A stretch of DNA of 64,000 nt, from assembly GCF_014640295.1 (NCBI RefSeq), contig NZ_BMGR01000004.1, forward strand, positions 124,001 to 188,000, read 5' to 3'. The notes below the pieces were generated by a model. It was not told where the DNA came from. It made no database searches and saw only the letters and a program-made list of their open reading frames with translations. Origin of the DNA: Paenibacillus abyssi (lineage in GTDB: Bacteria; Bacillota; Bacilli; Paenibacillales; Paenibacillaceae). Positions 25,640 to 33,171 of the stretch are shown here, one piece after another. Each line of letters opens with the position of its first letter. The first letter of the stretch is position 1. The translations under genes and the position numbers were made by a program.

Positions 25640-27478
25640 CTACTCAAATGTCTTATCTTCAATGGGCTCAAAGATATCGATGCAGCTTCGGTCAATGCAT
25701 ACTCTGCCCTCAAACATTTTCTTTATCATGACTTTCTTGGCCGCCTTAAGGGTGGTCCCTACTCCCGTGATCCCTCCGACATACATGGCCGATATTGTAT
25801 CTCCGGCTTCAAGCTTCGAGCCTCTGCACACAGAGTTATCTAGAAAGAAAATAATATTGCCGGCTGAGTAGAGATCACATTGGATGACCCCTTCTTTTCT
25901 GATCAGGATATCTCCATTGGATTTTAATGTTGAATTTTGGCTTTGATTAATATTGATCTGGACATGGGCTTCTTGGCTTAACGCGATTCTCATGAAGGTT
26001 TCCCGGAGGATACGCAGAAAATCCTCCAACCTAGCGGCTGTCATCACTTCAACAATCTTCGCTGGATGCAGCGATAATTCCAAATAATATTTCAATTGCT
26101 GCATCGCTTCTTTATTTAAGGATTGAATGCTCGATATGACGCTTAACATTTCCTTAACGATTTCCGGCATTTGATTGTATTTGCTCTCAATAAGCAGTAC
26201 CAACACTTGTCCATAACGAATGTGCTTGTTTTTTTTCCCTATTTCAGCCAACAGCATTTTTGTGCTGACCAGCATTTTTTCAATATATTGGATCAATTGG
26301 TTGGACGTGTTATAAAGCCTGTTATAGAGCATACCAAAGTAACCTGAGTACAAATTGCTTCCGATCACATTTCCTTGTACAGCTATGCTGCCTGTAGCGG
26401 TTAATGTCGAATTAAATACACTGCCTGAAATATAGATGTTTCCGAGCGATTCAATAATCATGTTATCCGTAACATCGCCATACACGACAACATCTCCTGC
26501 AAAGACGATGTTGCCTGTATGTAAATCAACATCCCCCGGCACAATGTAAGTCGTGTTGATGTCCAGGTATTTGATTTTGTTTCCGGTAATTCTAGGCCTT
26601 CCTTCTTTACGCGCAATCGCGATCGCTTCTGGTGTAATCTCGACATTTTGCTTCGCTACAATGCGGATGTCATTGACCGGATCAGGAAGCAGCACGTTGC
26701 CATAGACATCATAACCGGCCGTTCCTTCAACAAGCGGTGTCTTTCTGGCGATGACATCACCGTTTTTGACAGATGGGATATTCATATGATTTTTGTAGTC
26801 GATGGAGCCTTTGACCTCGTTGAATATGCTCTCAATATTTTCCGAGAAAAACAGGTTGAGCTGAGCATGCTGTCCTTGAACCGGCGCTTTTCCATACGCA
26901 AATTTTATAGGCTTGAAAGAAGGGTTAAGAATCTCGGCCTGAATCATCGCAATATCAAGATTCATCTTGATATTCATCTTCTCGACCGCTGATAAAACGT
27001 CCTGTAAATAAACGGTTTCCAGTATGATCGTTGGATCTTCCTCCGCACGAAGCACCGCATACAACGTTGTGGCAACCTCCTTTAAAATCCAGGCATGCCG
27101 CCGGGTACGGTTGATGGTTAAATAAGCTTCCAATTTGTCTTCCGATACCGTTATTTCAAATAATGGCTTTTCTTCGATTCTCCACTCAATATTACTCGCG
27201 GAAGAAACCTTCGTCTCACCAATTGCTTCTTGCCCGTCTATGTATAATCTAACAGGCAGCTTTGCATTGATGATAGGAATTCGTCCCCCGTTGGATGGAT
27301 TTCCGACAATGATCTTTCCATGCTCTACTTTTATAAAGCCATCGATAATTTTATCATTTATCTCTACATTTTGACCGGAATATCCGGCCTCCTGATGTTC
27401 TTCATGCAGCTGATTGGACTCCTGGTCCAGCTTCTTCAATAATTTCAATATTTCTTGCTCACTCATATGTTCAGCCAT
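25640..27478 (-). CDS. DUF342 (FapA) family protein under cyclic-di-GMP riboswitch control
   Basis: 612 residues of the FapA/DUF342 family. An N-terminal helical and beta-rich part is followed by the right-handed beta-helix core (GDVDLHTGNIVFAGDVVVYGDV, GNIYISGSV, ATGSIAVQGNVIGS; about residues 320-390), a coiled-coil helical insertion, and a second beta-helix part (SNGDILIRKEGVIQCDLYSAG). Family members are found in flagellated and sporulating bacteria; the molecular role is not settled. I place the start at the ATG at 27478 after GAGGTG. Upstream lie a terminator, a c-di-GMP-I riboswitch, a sigma-A promoter and two Spo0A boxes, so expression should respond to c-di-GMP and to sporulation entry. 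Confidence 0.85.
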   Translation of the reverse strand: MAEHMSEQEILKLLKKLDQESNQLHEEHQEAGYSGQNVEINDKIIDGFIKVEHGKIIVGNPSNGGRIPIINAKLPVRLYIDGQEAIGETKVSSASNIEWRIEEKPLFEITVSEDKLEAYLTINRTRRHAWILKEVATTLYAVLRAEEDPTIILETVYLQDVLSAVEKMNIKMNLDIAMIQAEILNPSFKPIKFAYGKAPVQGQHAQLNLFFSENIESIFNEVKGSIDYKNHMNIPSVKNGDVIARKTPLVEGTAGYDVYGNVLLPDPVNDIRIVAKQNVEITPEAIAIARKEGRPRITGNKIKYLDINTTYIVPGDVDLHTGNIVFAGDVVVYGDVTDNMIIESLGNIYISGSVFNSTLTATGSIAVQGNVIGSNLYSGYFGMLYNRLYNTSNQLIQYIEKMLVSTKMLLAEIGKKNKHIRYGQVLVLLIESKYNQMPEIVKEMLSVISSIQSLNKEAMQQLKYYLELSLHPAKIVEVMTAARLEDFLRILRETFMRIALSQEAHVQININQSQNSTLKSNGDILIRKEGVIQCDLYSAGNIIFFLDNSVCRGSKLEAGDTISAMYVGGITGVGTTLKAAKKVMIKKMFEGRVCIDRSCIDIFEPIEDKTFE

Positions 27479-27499
27479 AGCATTGCAACACCTCACAAA

Positions 27500-27538
27500 A
27501 ATAAAATAAAAAAAAACATCCAAAATGAGTGATGTTTT
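27500..27538 (-). terminator. Intrinsic terminator in the riboswitch expression platform
   Basis: On the minus strand AAAACATC and GATGTTTT (27531-27538 and 27513-27520 complements) form an 8-bp stem with a 10-nt loop, followed by a long T-rich tail. It stands between the c-di-GMP aptamer and the ribosome site of the DUF342 gene, so it is the likely switch element. Confidence 0.8.
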
Positions 27539-27549
27539 TAAACGCTCAG

Positions 27550-27640
27550 CTCATCTTCGGGAACCAGGCGACCATAGAATTTTCTTCCTTAGGCCCATAG
27601 CTTTGCGTCTCTATCTTTCAATAGATTTGCCGTTTCGAAT
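27550..27640 (-). promoter_or_regulatory. Class I cyclic-di-GMP riboswitch (GEMM-I)
   Basis: The minus strand shows the hallmark elements in order: GGCAAA, a hairpin closed by the GAAA tetraloop (CTATT-GAAA-GATAG), the invariant GACGCAAAGC, GGGCCTAA forming the tetraloop-receptor side, a second hairpin, then TGGTCGCCTGG and the closing TTCCCG. This is the c-di-GMP-I aptamer (Rfam GEMM, RF01051). It starts about 25 nt after the predicted transcription start and is followed by an intrinsic terminator before the DUF342 gene. Whether the ligand turns the gene on or off needs a folding calculation. Confidence 0.9.
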
Positions 27641-27670
27641 AAGTCGGTATATGTAATTGATGTTAGCTAT

Positions 27671-27699
27671 ATTGTATTGGTGTCATGAAAATATTTCAA
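27671..27699 (-). promoter_or_regulatory. Sigma-A promoter of the DUF342 gene
   Basis: Leftward TTGAAA (27694-27699 complement), a 17-bp spacer, then TACAAT (27671-27676 complement): 5/6 matches in each box with ideal spacing. The start point would be near 27664, immediately before the riboswitch. Confidence 0.75.
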
Positions 27700-27717
27700 C
27701 AAGAATATATTTGGAAG

Positions 27718-27734
27718 TTCGACACATTTCGACA
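27718..27734 (-). promoter_or_regulatory. Tandem Spo0A boxes
   Basis: Two perfect TGTCGAA cores on the minus strand (TTCGACA at 27718-27724 and 27728-27734 on the plus strand), exactly 10 bp apart, one helical turn. They lie about 54 to 70 bp upstream of the predicted start of the DUF342 transcript, a position used by Spo0A~P for activation. Confidence 0.6.
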
Positions 27735-27811
27735 TCCTATTCGTTTAGAACCTTTTTTTTGTAACAAAAACATCAAAATTTTTGGTATCGAATACCTATT
27801 TACTTATTGAA

Positions 27812-27843
27812 TGACGCCAGCGGAATATCTGCCGCTGACGTCA
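27812..27843 (-). terminator. Hairpin after the YhcN-like gene
   Basis: A 12-bp stem with one internal mismatch (TGACGtCAGCGG / CCGCTGgCGTCA on the minus strand) and an 8-nt loop lies 18 bp after the stop. The following sequence TTCAATAAGT has few T, so termination may be weak. Confidence 0.5.
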
Positions 27844-27860
27844 ATATTGAATACACGATC

Positions 27861-28451
27861 TTATCGAATAATGCTGGTGCCCGAATCTGCTGGAAATATG
27901 CGATCCACCATTGCGTTAAACTCAGCAATCAAGGCTTGTACAGGTTTGCCGCTGCGGGCATAGTTCATATAATTCGTCATGCGCCCCACAAAGTCCGGAT
28001 TGGCCGATACGTAAACGTTCACGATATCCGGATTCATCGCTTTGATCTCAGCTGCAATTTGATGTTTAAACGCGCTGCTAACTTCACCGCCATCATTCTT
28101 TTGCGGAACGATAGCAACATAAGCATTTTTGTCCCCCATCATGACATATGCCGCATCGACATTCATCATCCCCGTTACCCGATCGGCAGCTTTTTCACTC
28201 ATGTCAATGTGATAATTTCGATGGGTACCGATCACATTATTACTGTTTAATCGACGTCCGTTGATACGGTTCATCTCATTCATCTGGTCATTTGCGAATC
28301 GCTTGTCGATCATTCGATTACCATTTGCATCATATTTAACGCTATTGGGGCGAATGTTTTTATTGCCCACATCCCCTTGCAGTTCAGAGCATCCCGTCAA
28401 CATCACACCAATGACGGCACTTATGGCCAATATGATCCATTTTCGCTGCAT
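27861..28451 (-). CDS. YhcN/YlaJ family sporulation lipoprotein
   Basis: 196 residues. Lipoprotein signal with lipobox GVMLTGC (Cys21), then a Asn-rich linker and a C-terminal YhcN/YlaJ domain (AADRVTGMMNVDAAYVMMGDKNAYVAI, KHQIAAEIKAMNPDIVNVYVSANPDFVGRM in part). Family members are forespore-made lipoproteins of the spore inner membrane, affecting germination or outgrowth. I chose the ATG at 28451, because GGAGG lies 8 nt before it and the signal then has the proper length; the first in-frame ATG at 28466 lacks a ribosome site. A CATACTT box lies upstream but I could not find a matching sigma-G -35. Confidence 0.85.
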   Translation of the reverse strand: MQRKWIILAISAVIGVMLTGCSELQGDVGNKNIRPNSVKYDANGNRMIDKRFANDQMNEMNRINGRRLNSNNVIGTHRNYHIDMSEKAADRVTGMMNVDAAYVMMGDKNAYVAIVPQKNDGGEVSSAFKHQIAAEIKAMNPDIVNVYVSANPDFVGRMTNYMNYARSGKPVQALIAEFNAMVDRIFPADSGTSIIR

Positions 28452-28668
28452 TGTACCATCCTCCATTTGTACACTGAAGTAAACTTCTCATCAGTAGCGT
28501 TTGAAGACGAAGGTAACCTTATGCAAACAAAGTATGGTAAAATAAGGGTAAAGAAGAATTTTCACTCAACTTTGTGAATAACAAGCCGTTTCTTTCGGAA
28601 AAATGAAATTGCCATGTCTATGACGGGAAGGAACGATTCCTAGCTGCTGTCCCCCTCATTAATAATGT

Positions 28669-28697
28669 TTGACAGTCCCATCATTTTTATGTAGGAT
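28669..28697 (+). promoter_or_regulatory. Sigma-A promoter of fabH
   Basis: TTGACA (28669-28674, perfect), a 17-bp spacer, and TAGGAT (28692-28697, 4/6). The start point would be near 28704, just before the FapR operator. Together with that operator this accounts for the 313-bp gap between the YhcN-like gene and fabH. Confidence 0.7.
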
Positions 28698-28708
28698 GAA
28701 ATTATATT

Positions 28709-28725
28709 TTAGTACCTGGTACTAA
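28709..28725 (+). promoter_or_regulatory. FapR operator
   Basis: The 17-bp perfect palindrome TTAGTACCTGGTACTAA matches the FapR binding site of Bacillales. It begins about 5 bp after the predicted fabH start point, so FapR binding would block transcription until malonyl-CoA releases it. Confidence 0.88.
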
Positions 28726-28764
28726 TACCTGATATACAATATTACGGAGGGGTGTGAATCACCG

Positions 28765-29760
28765 ATGGCAGCCTCAGAATTTCACTCCAATGCACGGATA
28801 ACTGCTATAGGCACTTATGTACCCGAGCGGATTTTAACCAATGAGGACCTGGAACAAATGGTCGACACGAACCATGAATGGATCGTCCAGCGTACCGGCA
28901 TCGTGGAACGGAGAATCGCTGCAGATGATCAGTATTGCAGTGATCTTTGTTATGGTGCGGTTCGCAGCCTTCTAGAGAATTATCCGGTCACTGTCGAAGA
29001 TGTCGATTATATCCTCGTCGCCACTTCAACACCTGACACGTTTTTTCCCAGTGTAGCTTCAAGGGTCCAAGCTTATTTCGGGATCCAGGCAGCAGGCGCG
29101 GTCGATCTCCAAGCAGCCTGTGCGGGCTTCGTCTCAGCATTGCAGGTAGCCAACGGCCTGCTCTTATCCGGTGCCTATCGGAAGATTCTTGTTATCGGCG
29201 CTGAAACGCTCAGCAAAATTACGGATTATACCGATCGAACCACTTGTATCCTATTTGGCGACGGGGCCGGAGCTGTATTGGTTGAGCCGGGCGACGAAGG
29301 GACATTTGTCGGTTCCTATGCCATAACCGATGGAAGCGCCGGACATCATTTGTACCGTTCCAGCTTGTCCCCGACAATCGGCTCCAGTGAAATTAGGCAG
29401 ACAGGCCATATTGTGCAAAACGGCCGCGAGGTCTATAAATGGGCGGTTACGAGAATACCGGAAGGGATCCAGCAATTGCTTGCAAGTGCAGGCTTATCCG
29501 TCCATGACATCGATTGGTTTATTCCGCATAGCGCCAATCTGCGAATCATTGAATCCATTTGTGAACGAACCGGCATTCCCATGGAACATACGCTGCACAG
29601 TCTTGTCTATAACGGCAACACTTCTGCAGCATCGATACCGCTTGCCCTCCACGCAGGCGTGAAGGACGGTCGTGTCCAGCCTGGCAATCTGCTGCTGCTT
29701 TATGGATTCGGCGGCGGACTGACACAAGCTGCGCTGGTTGTAAAATGGTCGATCACTTAA
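28765..29760 (+). CDS. fabH: Beta-ketoacyl-ACP synthase III
   Basis: 331 residues. It condenses an acyl-CoA starter with malonyl-ACP to begin fatty acid synthesis. The catalytic triad Cys119 (QAACAGF), His255 (IPHSANLRI) and Asn285 (YNGNTSAAS) is intact, and the C-terminal GFGGGLTQAALVVKW is typical. GGAGGGGTG lies upstream of the ATG. It stands alone, with its own promoter and a FapR operator; no fabF, plsX or fapR is next to it, so it may be a second, regulated FabH. Both flanking genes are on the opposite strand. Confidence 0.93.
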   Translation: MAASEFHSNARITAIGTYVPERILTNEDLEQMVDTNHEWIVQRTGIVERRIAADDQYCSDLCYGAVRSLLENYPVTVEDVDYILVATSTPDTFFPSVASRVQAYFGIQAAGAVDLQAACAGFVSALQVANGLLLSGAYRKILVIGAETLSKITDYTDRTTCILFGDGAGAVLVEPGDEGTFVGSYAITDGSAGHHLYRSSLSPTIGSSEIRQTGHIVQNGREVYKWAVTRIPEGIQQLLASAGLSVHDIDWFIPHSANLRIIESICERTGIPMEHTLHSLVYNGNTSAASIPLALHAGVKDGRVQPGNLLLLYGFGGGLTQAALVVKWSIT

Positions 29761-29794
29761 ACCGTTGAAGGGACGATATGCCCCCTCAACGGTT
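29760..29794. terminator. Hairpin between convergent fabH and ATP-grasp genes
   Basis: A 9-bp perfect stem (AACCGTTGA / TCAACGGTT) extended by GGG/CCC after a bulge. Neither side has a clear T-tract, so it may be a weak or Rho-assisted end. The ATP-grasp stop codon lies in the right arm. Confidence 0.5.
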
Positions 29795-30964
29795 CAACGT
29801 GATCCTGATGTTCTTCTTTACCTCTTCCAAGCGTTCAAGCGTATCTTCCAGCCGTTCCCCCTTGACGATGATCTGGCCGATCCGGTCTGTGCCGACCTTG
29901 AACTTACGAACCGGATCTCCAATCCCGTAATCAAACGAGATCTGAATGATATCCTCATGAGGCTCGTTCCCGTTCTCCAGCCCCACAATCTCTCCATCCT
30001 GATTGGCAATTAACAGTTCACATGCGCAGGGCTGTGAAGCTGTAGATTGGAAATCCGGGTCCATATCAAGAGCAGCTCTGACCAACTGTTCATAATAATC
30101 GAATCCATAATAGGTCGATACGAGTTCAGGCAAGCATGTCGCCCCCGCTCTGCCGCCGATTTCGAGCACGTGCACCTCTTGATCTTTTAATATAAAATCC
30201 GCATTAATGGCACAATTATTCAAACGCAGCGCGCGAATGCTTTGTTCTAATTGGACCTGAATATCCTGGATCACTTGATCCGGCAGCTCATAGGGCACGT
30301 AGTGGCCGATCGGCACGCCGGCATCGCCATAAAACATAAGATCGCCATGCGGCATGACGAATTGAAGGCTGTTGTTATAGACAAATGCCTGCGCGCCAAA
30401 CTCGATGCCTTCAATAAATTCCTCGACAATAAAGAAGTTCTGTTTTGTCGCCTTTATCACTTCAGCATAGGCGTATTCCACCTGTGAGGCCTGCTCCAGC
30501 TTTACGATGCCCTTGCTTCCACCGCTATCCACCGCTTTGAATACGAGCGGCAAAGACAGCGATTCGAAAGCACGGTAAGCTTCGTCTATCGATTTCGCTT
30601 TGATGCATTTTGCCGTCCTTACGCCATACTCCATAAACGCCTGCTTCATCTCCCATTTGTTGGATGAGAGAAGCGCAGACGTATAATTGATGCCGCTCAG
30701 CCCAAGCGTATCCACCACTTTGCCGATCGCTTTGACGGCGACGTCCGTACCGGTTGTGCAGATGCCGTCAATCTGCTCCTCCCGGGCGATTTCCACGACT
30801 TTCTCCGTATCCGTCGTATCCTCGTAATAGACTTTGTCAGCCCATGCAAATCCCGGGTAGTTTCCAGAGCGGCTTAAAACGATCACCTGCAGCCCCATTT
30901 TTTTCGCGGTTTGTATTAACGGCAGCTGAGAGATTCCTGCACCCAGAATCATAATTTTTTTCAT
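29786..30964 (-). CDS. ATP-grasp domain protein
   Basis: 392 residues. ATP-grasp ligase: an N-terminal Rossmann-like pre-domain (MILGAGISQLPLIQTAKKMG), the ATP loop PLVFKAVDSGGSKGI, the FIVEEFIEG lid region, and metal-binding residues in NADFILKD and VLEIGGRAG. Such enzymes join a carboxylate to an amine or thiol through an acyl phosphate. It is the last gene of the long operon and is coupled by ATGA to a sugar aminotransferase, so it may load an amino acid or other carboxylate onto the newly made amino-sugar. That link is inference; the substrate is unknown. Confidence 0.85.
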   Translation of the reverse strand: MKKIMILGAGISQLPLIQTAKKMGLQVIVLSRSGNYPGFAWADKVYYEDTTDTEKVVEIAREEQIDGICTTGTDVAVKAIGKVVDTLGLSGINYTSALLSSNKWEMKQAFMEYGVRTAKCIKAKSIDEAYRAFESLSLPLVFKAVDSGGSKGIVKLEQASQVEYAYAEVIKATKQNFFIVEEFIEGIEFGAQAFVYNNSLQFVMPHGDLMFYGDAGVPIGHYVPYELPDQVIQDIQVQLEQSIRALRLNNCAINADFILKDQEVHVLEIGGRAGATCLPELVSTYYGFDYYEQLVRAALDMDPDFQSTASQPCACELLIANQDGEIVGLENGNEPHEDIIQISFDYGIGDPVRKFKVGTDRIGQIIVKGERLEDTLERLEEVKKNIRITLNR

Positions 30965-32094
30965 GGCTTCAGCTCTCTTATCCGGCTGATGATCCGGTCC
31001 AGATCATGATCCGTTATATTCGGATGAATTGGTAAGGTAAGAATTTTTCTCCATACTTCAGAGGAGATCGGCACGACAGCTTTCAGGTGGATATAACACG
31101 GATGAAGGTGGCACGGGTAGTAGTGGACGCCGGAGGCGATATTTTTCTCTTGCAAATGGGTGATCATGCGATCCCTCAGGCCTTCGTCCTGCAGCTTAAT
31201 TTGGAATAAATGCCATGAACTGCGGGCATACGGCTTTTCCTGCGGAAGCTCCATCCATTCCAAATCCTTCAGCTCAGCCTGGTAGCGCTCGGCAATTTGT
31301 CTGCGCCTTGCGTTTAACTGGTTCAGTTTATTCAACTGTACGAGACCGATTGCCGCCTGCAAATCATTCATATGATATTTGTAACCGACTTCATCGACAA
31401 AATACTGCCAAGCATACACCTTCTCGCCCGATGAACGCATCCACGTATCCCGGGAAATGCCGACCCATCTTTTCTCGCGCAGCTTTCGGTTCATCCATTC
31501 TGCCTTGCAGGTAACCGCTCCGCCTTCACCGCTGGTCAAATTTTTGACCGCATGAAAGCTGAAGCAGGTCACGTCGCCGACCGATCCGATGCGCCGGCCT
31601 TTATATTCGGCACCGCAGGCATGCGCTGCGTCTTCGACCACCTTGATTCCTTTCGCTAAAGCCAGCTCATGCACAGCATCCATGTCGCAAGGATGGCCGC
31701 CCATATGGACGACGATGATCGCCTTGGTATTGTCTGTAATTTTGCGCTCGATATCGGCTACCGACAGATTCATCGAGTCATGCTCGAGATCGGCAAAGAC
31801 AGGTTTCGCGCCGACATAACTAACGGCATGAACGGTAGAGATGAAGGTAATGGAAGGCACGATGACTTCATCGCCCGGCCCAATCCCCAGCACATCCAGC
31901 GCCAAATGCAGGGCGGCTGTGCCGGAATTGAGCGCAACCGCGAAACGGCTGCCTGCGAAACCGGCAAACTGCTGCTCGAACTGCTCTGTTTTGGGTCCGA
32001 GGCCAAGCCAGCCGGAACGTAAAACCTCGGTTACCGCATCAATTTCCTCCTGGCCAATGCTAGGCTGCAGAACAGGTATCAGTTTATCCTCCAA
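30961..32094 (-). CDS. DegT/DnrJ/EryC1 family sugar aminotransferase
   Basis: 377 residues. PLP enzyme with Schiff-base Lys184 in SFHAVKNLTSGEGG, the SGTAALHLAL phosphate site (57-66) and EDAAHACGA. It probably transaminates a keto-sugar nucleotide, such as those made from the dTDP- or UDP-sugars of this locus. It starts at TTG, with AAGGAG 8 nt upstream; no ATG or GTG in frame fits. The gene overlaps the ATP-grasp gene by 4 bp. It is not closely similar to the aminotransferase at 8.7 kb around the active site, so it likely serves a different sugar. Confidence 0.9.
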   Translation of the reverse strand: MEDKLIPVLQPSIGQEEIDAVTEVLRSGWLGLGPKTEQFEQQFAGFAGSRFAVALNSGTAALHLALDVLGIGPGDEVIVPSITFISTVHAVSYVGAKPVFADLEHDSMNLSVADIERKITDNTKAIIVVHMGGHPCDMDAVHELALAKGIKVVEDAAHACGAEYKGRRIGSVGDVTCFSFHAVKNLTSGEGGAVTCKAEWMNRKLREKRWVGISRDTWMRSSGEKVYAWQYFVDEVGYKYHMNDLQAAIGLVQLNKLNQLNARRRQIAERYQAELKDLEWMELPQEKPYARSSWHLFQIKLQDEGLRDRMITHLQEKNIASGVHYYPCHLHPCYIHLKAVVPISSEVWRKILTLPIHPNITDHDLDRIISRIRELKP

Positions 32095-32121
32095 GAGAAC
32101 ATCTCCTTTCTTTATCCCATC

Positions 32122-33150
32122 TTAGTTAGGCATCAAAATTTGTGTACGCCAACGATCGGCGCATGCTGCCACTGAAAAGTTTTCTCTCGCCTCACGTTCT
32201 GCTTTATCCATGATCTTTTCCCTCAGCTCAGGGTTTTCGATCAGCTCGGCCATCGACTCGTACCAATCGTCCTTCGTTCTCGAGACAAGCAGCCCGTTTT
32301 CTTTGTGTTTGACCCAGTCCGTGTAAGCAGGCGATGCGGAATAGATGCCGGGGATCCGGCAGGATGCATACTCGCGGAATTTATTGTTCGTTTTGCAATC
32401 ATGCAGCAGCGTTTGTTCCAGCGGCGCCAGTCCGATGTCCCACTTCGACCGGTACAGGCGCTTCAAGAAGCTTTTATAATCCGAATCGTGATGGCGGACA
32501 TGCACCTGCTGTTTCCCTTCAAGCTCCTCGGGAGCATATCCGAAAAATTCAATTCTGATTTTGTCCCCATACACTCTGAGAACTTTGCGAAGCGCTTTAA
32601 CAACCGGTTCAAAGGCAAGCTGCTTCCTCCCGCCCTCATAACCGATTACGATTTTATCGTGATGCCTTTTTCGTTTCTCCACGCGGTCAATGATCGAAAA
32701 ATCAACGCTGCCCGGAAAATAAACGACTTTTCTCGGTTTAAAATGCATTTCAATATGTTTGCCGAAAAATTTGGAGGCCACTTTTACCATCTGAGCATTT
32801 TTCAAAAAATTCACATACGTGCTTTTTCGGGAAGCTTCATGATAATAGCTTCCGATATCTGACCCGGGAGACATCGCAATAAAATGATCGTCGATCACAT
32901 ATACCGTTCTTTTGCCCATATCGTGAGCGATGTCCAGCCATTTATAAGCTTCCTTTTTCACCGTGCGAAAAAAGATGACGATGTCGGCAGAAGCAACCTT
33001 TGAAACACTGACATCATCCTCCGACTTGACATCATAACTGCATATTCCCGCTTTTTCCAGATGGCGAAAGGGCTGCTCAATGCCGATTTTATACGATGCG
33101 ATTTTATCTGAACCGATGATGAGTGCGTGTATTTCCCCTCGTTTCCCCAT
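32122..33150 (-). CDS. GT-B glycosyltransferase, paralogue of next gene
   Basis: 342 residues. Glycosyltransferase-like protein of GT-B type. The C-terminal part has CKTNNKFREYASCRIPGIYS and the region after YEGG-R, which in this branch occupies the donor-binding place of GT4 enzymes. It is clearly paralogous to the product of 33172-34356 (shared VYVIDDxF, FPGSVDF, IGYEGG, TNNKFREYA), but lacks that protein's N-terminal tag. AAGGAGA lies before the ATG. Donor and acceptor are unknown; the setting suggests spore-surface glycan synthesis. Confidence 0.75.
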   Translation of the reverse strand: MGKRGEIHALIIGSDKIASYKIGIEQPFRHLEKAGICSYDVKSEDDVSVSKVASADIVIFFRTVKKEAYKWLDIAHDMGKRTVYVIDDHFIAMSPGSDIGSYYHEASRKSTYVNFLKNAQMVKVASKFFGKHIEMHFKPRKVVYFPGSVDFSIIDRVEKRKRHHDKIVIGYEGGRKQLAFEPVVKALRKVLRVYGDKIRIEFFGYAPEELEGKQQVHVRHHDSDYKSFLKRLYRSKWDIGLAPLEQTLLHDCKTNNKFREYASCRIPGIYSASPAYTDWVKHKENGLLVSRTKDDWYESMAELIENPELREKIMDKAEREARENFSVAACADRWRTQILMPN

Positions 33151-33171
33151 CGTCTGTTCTCTCCTTCCGGC

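Noticed and set aside
28452-28600. Sigma-G/F-type promoter for the YhcN-like gene
   Set aside because: A CATACTT box exists, but I found no TGnATA-type -35 at the right distance.
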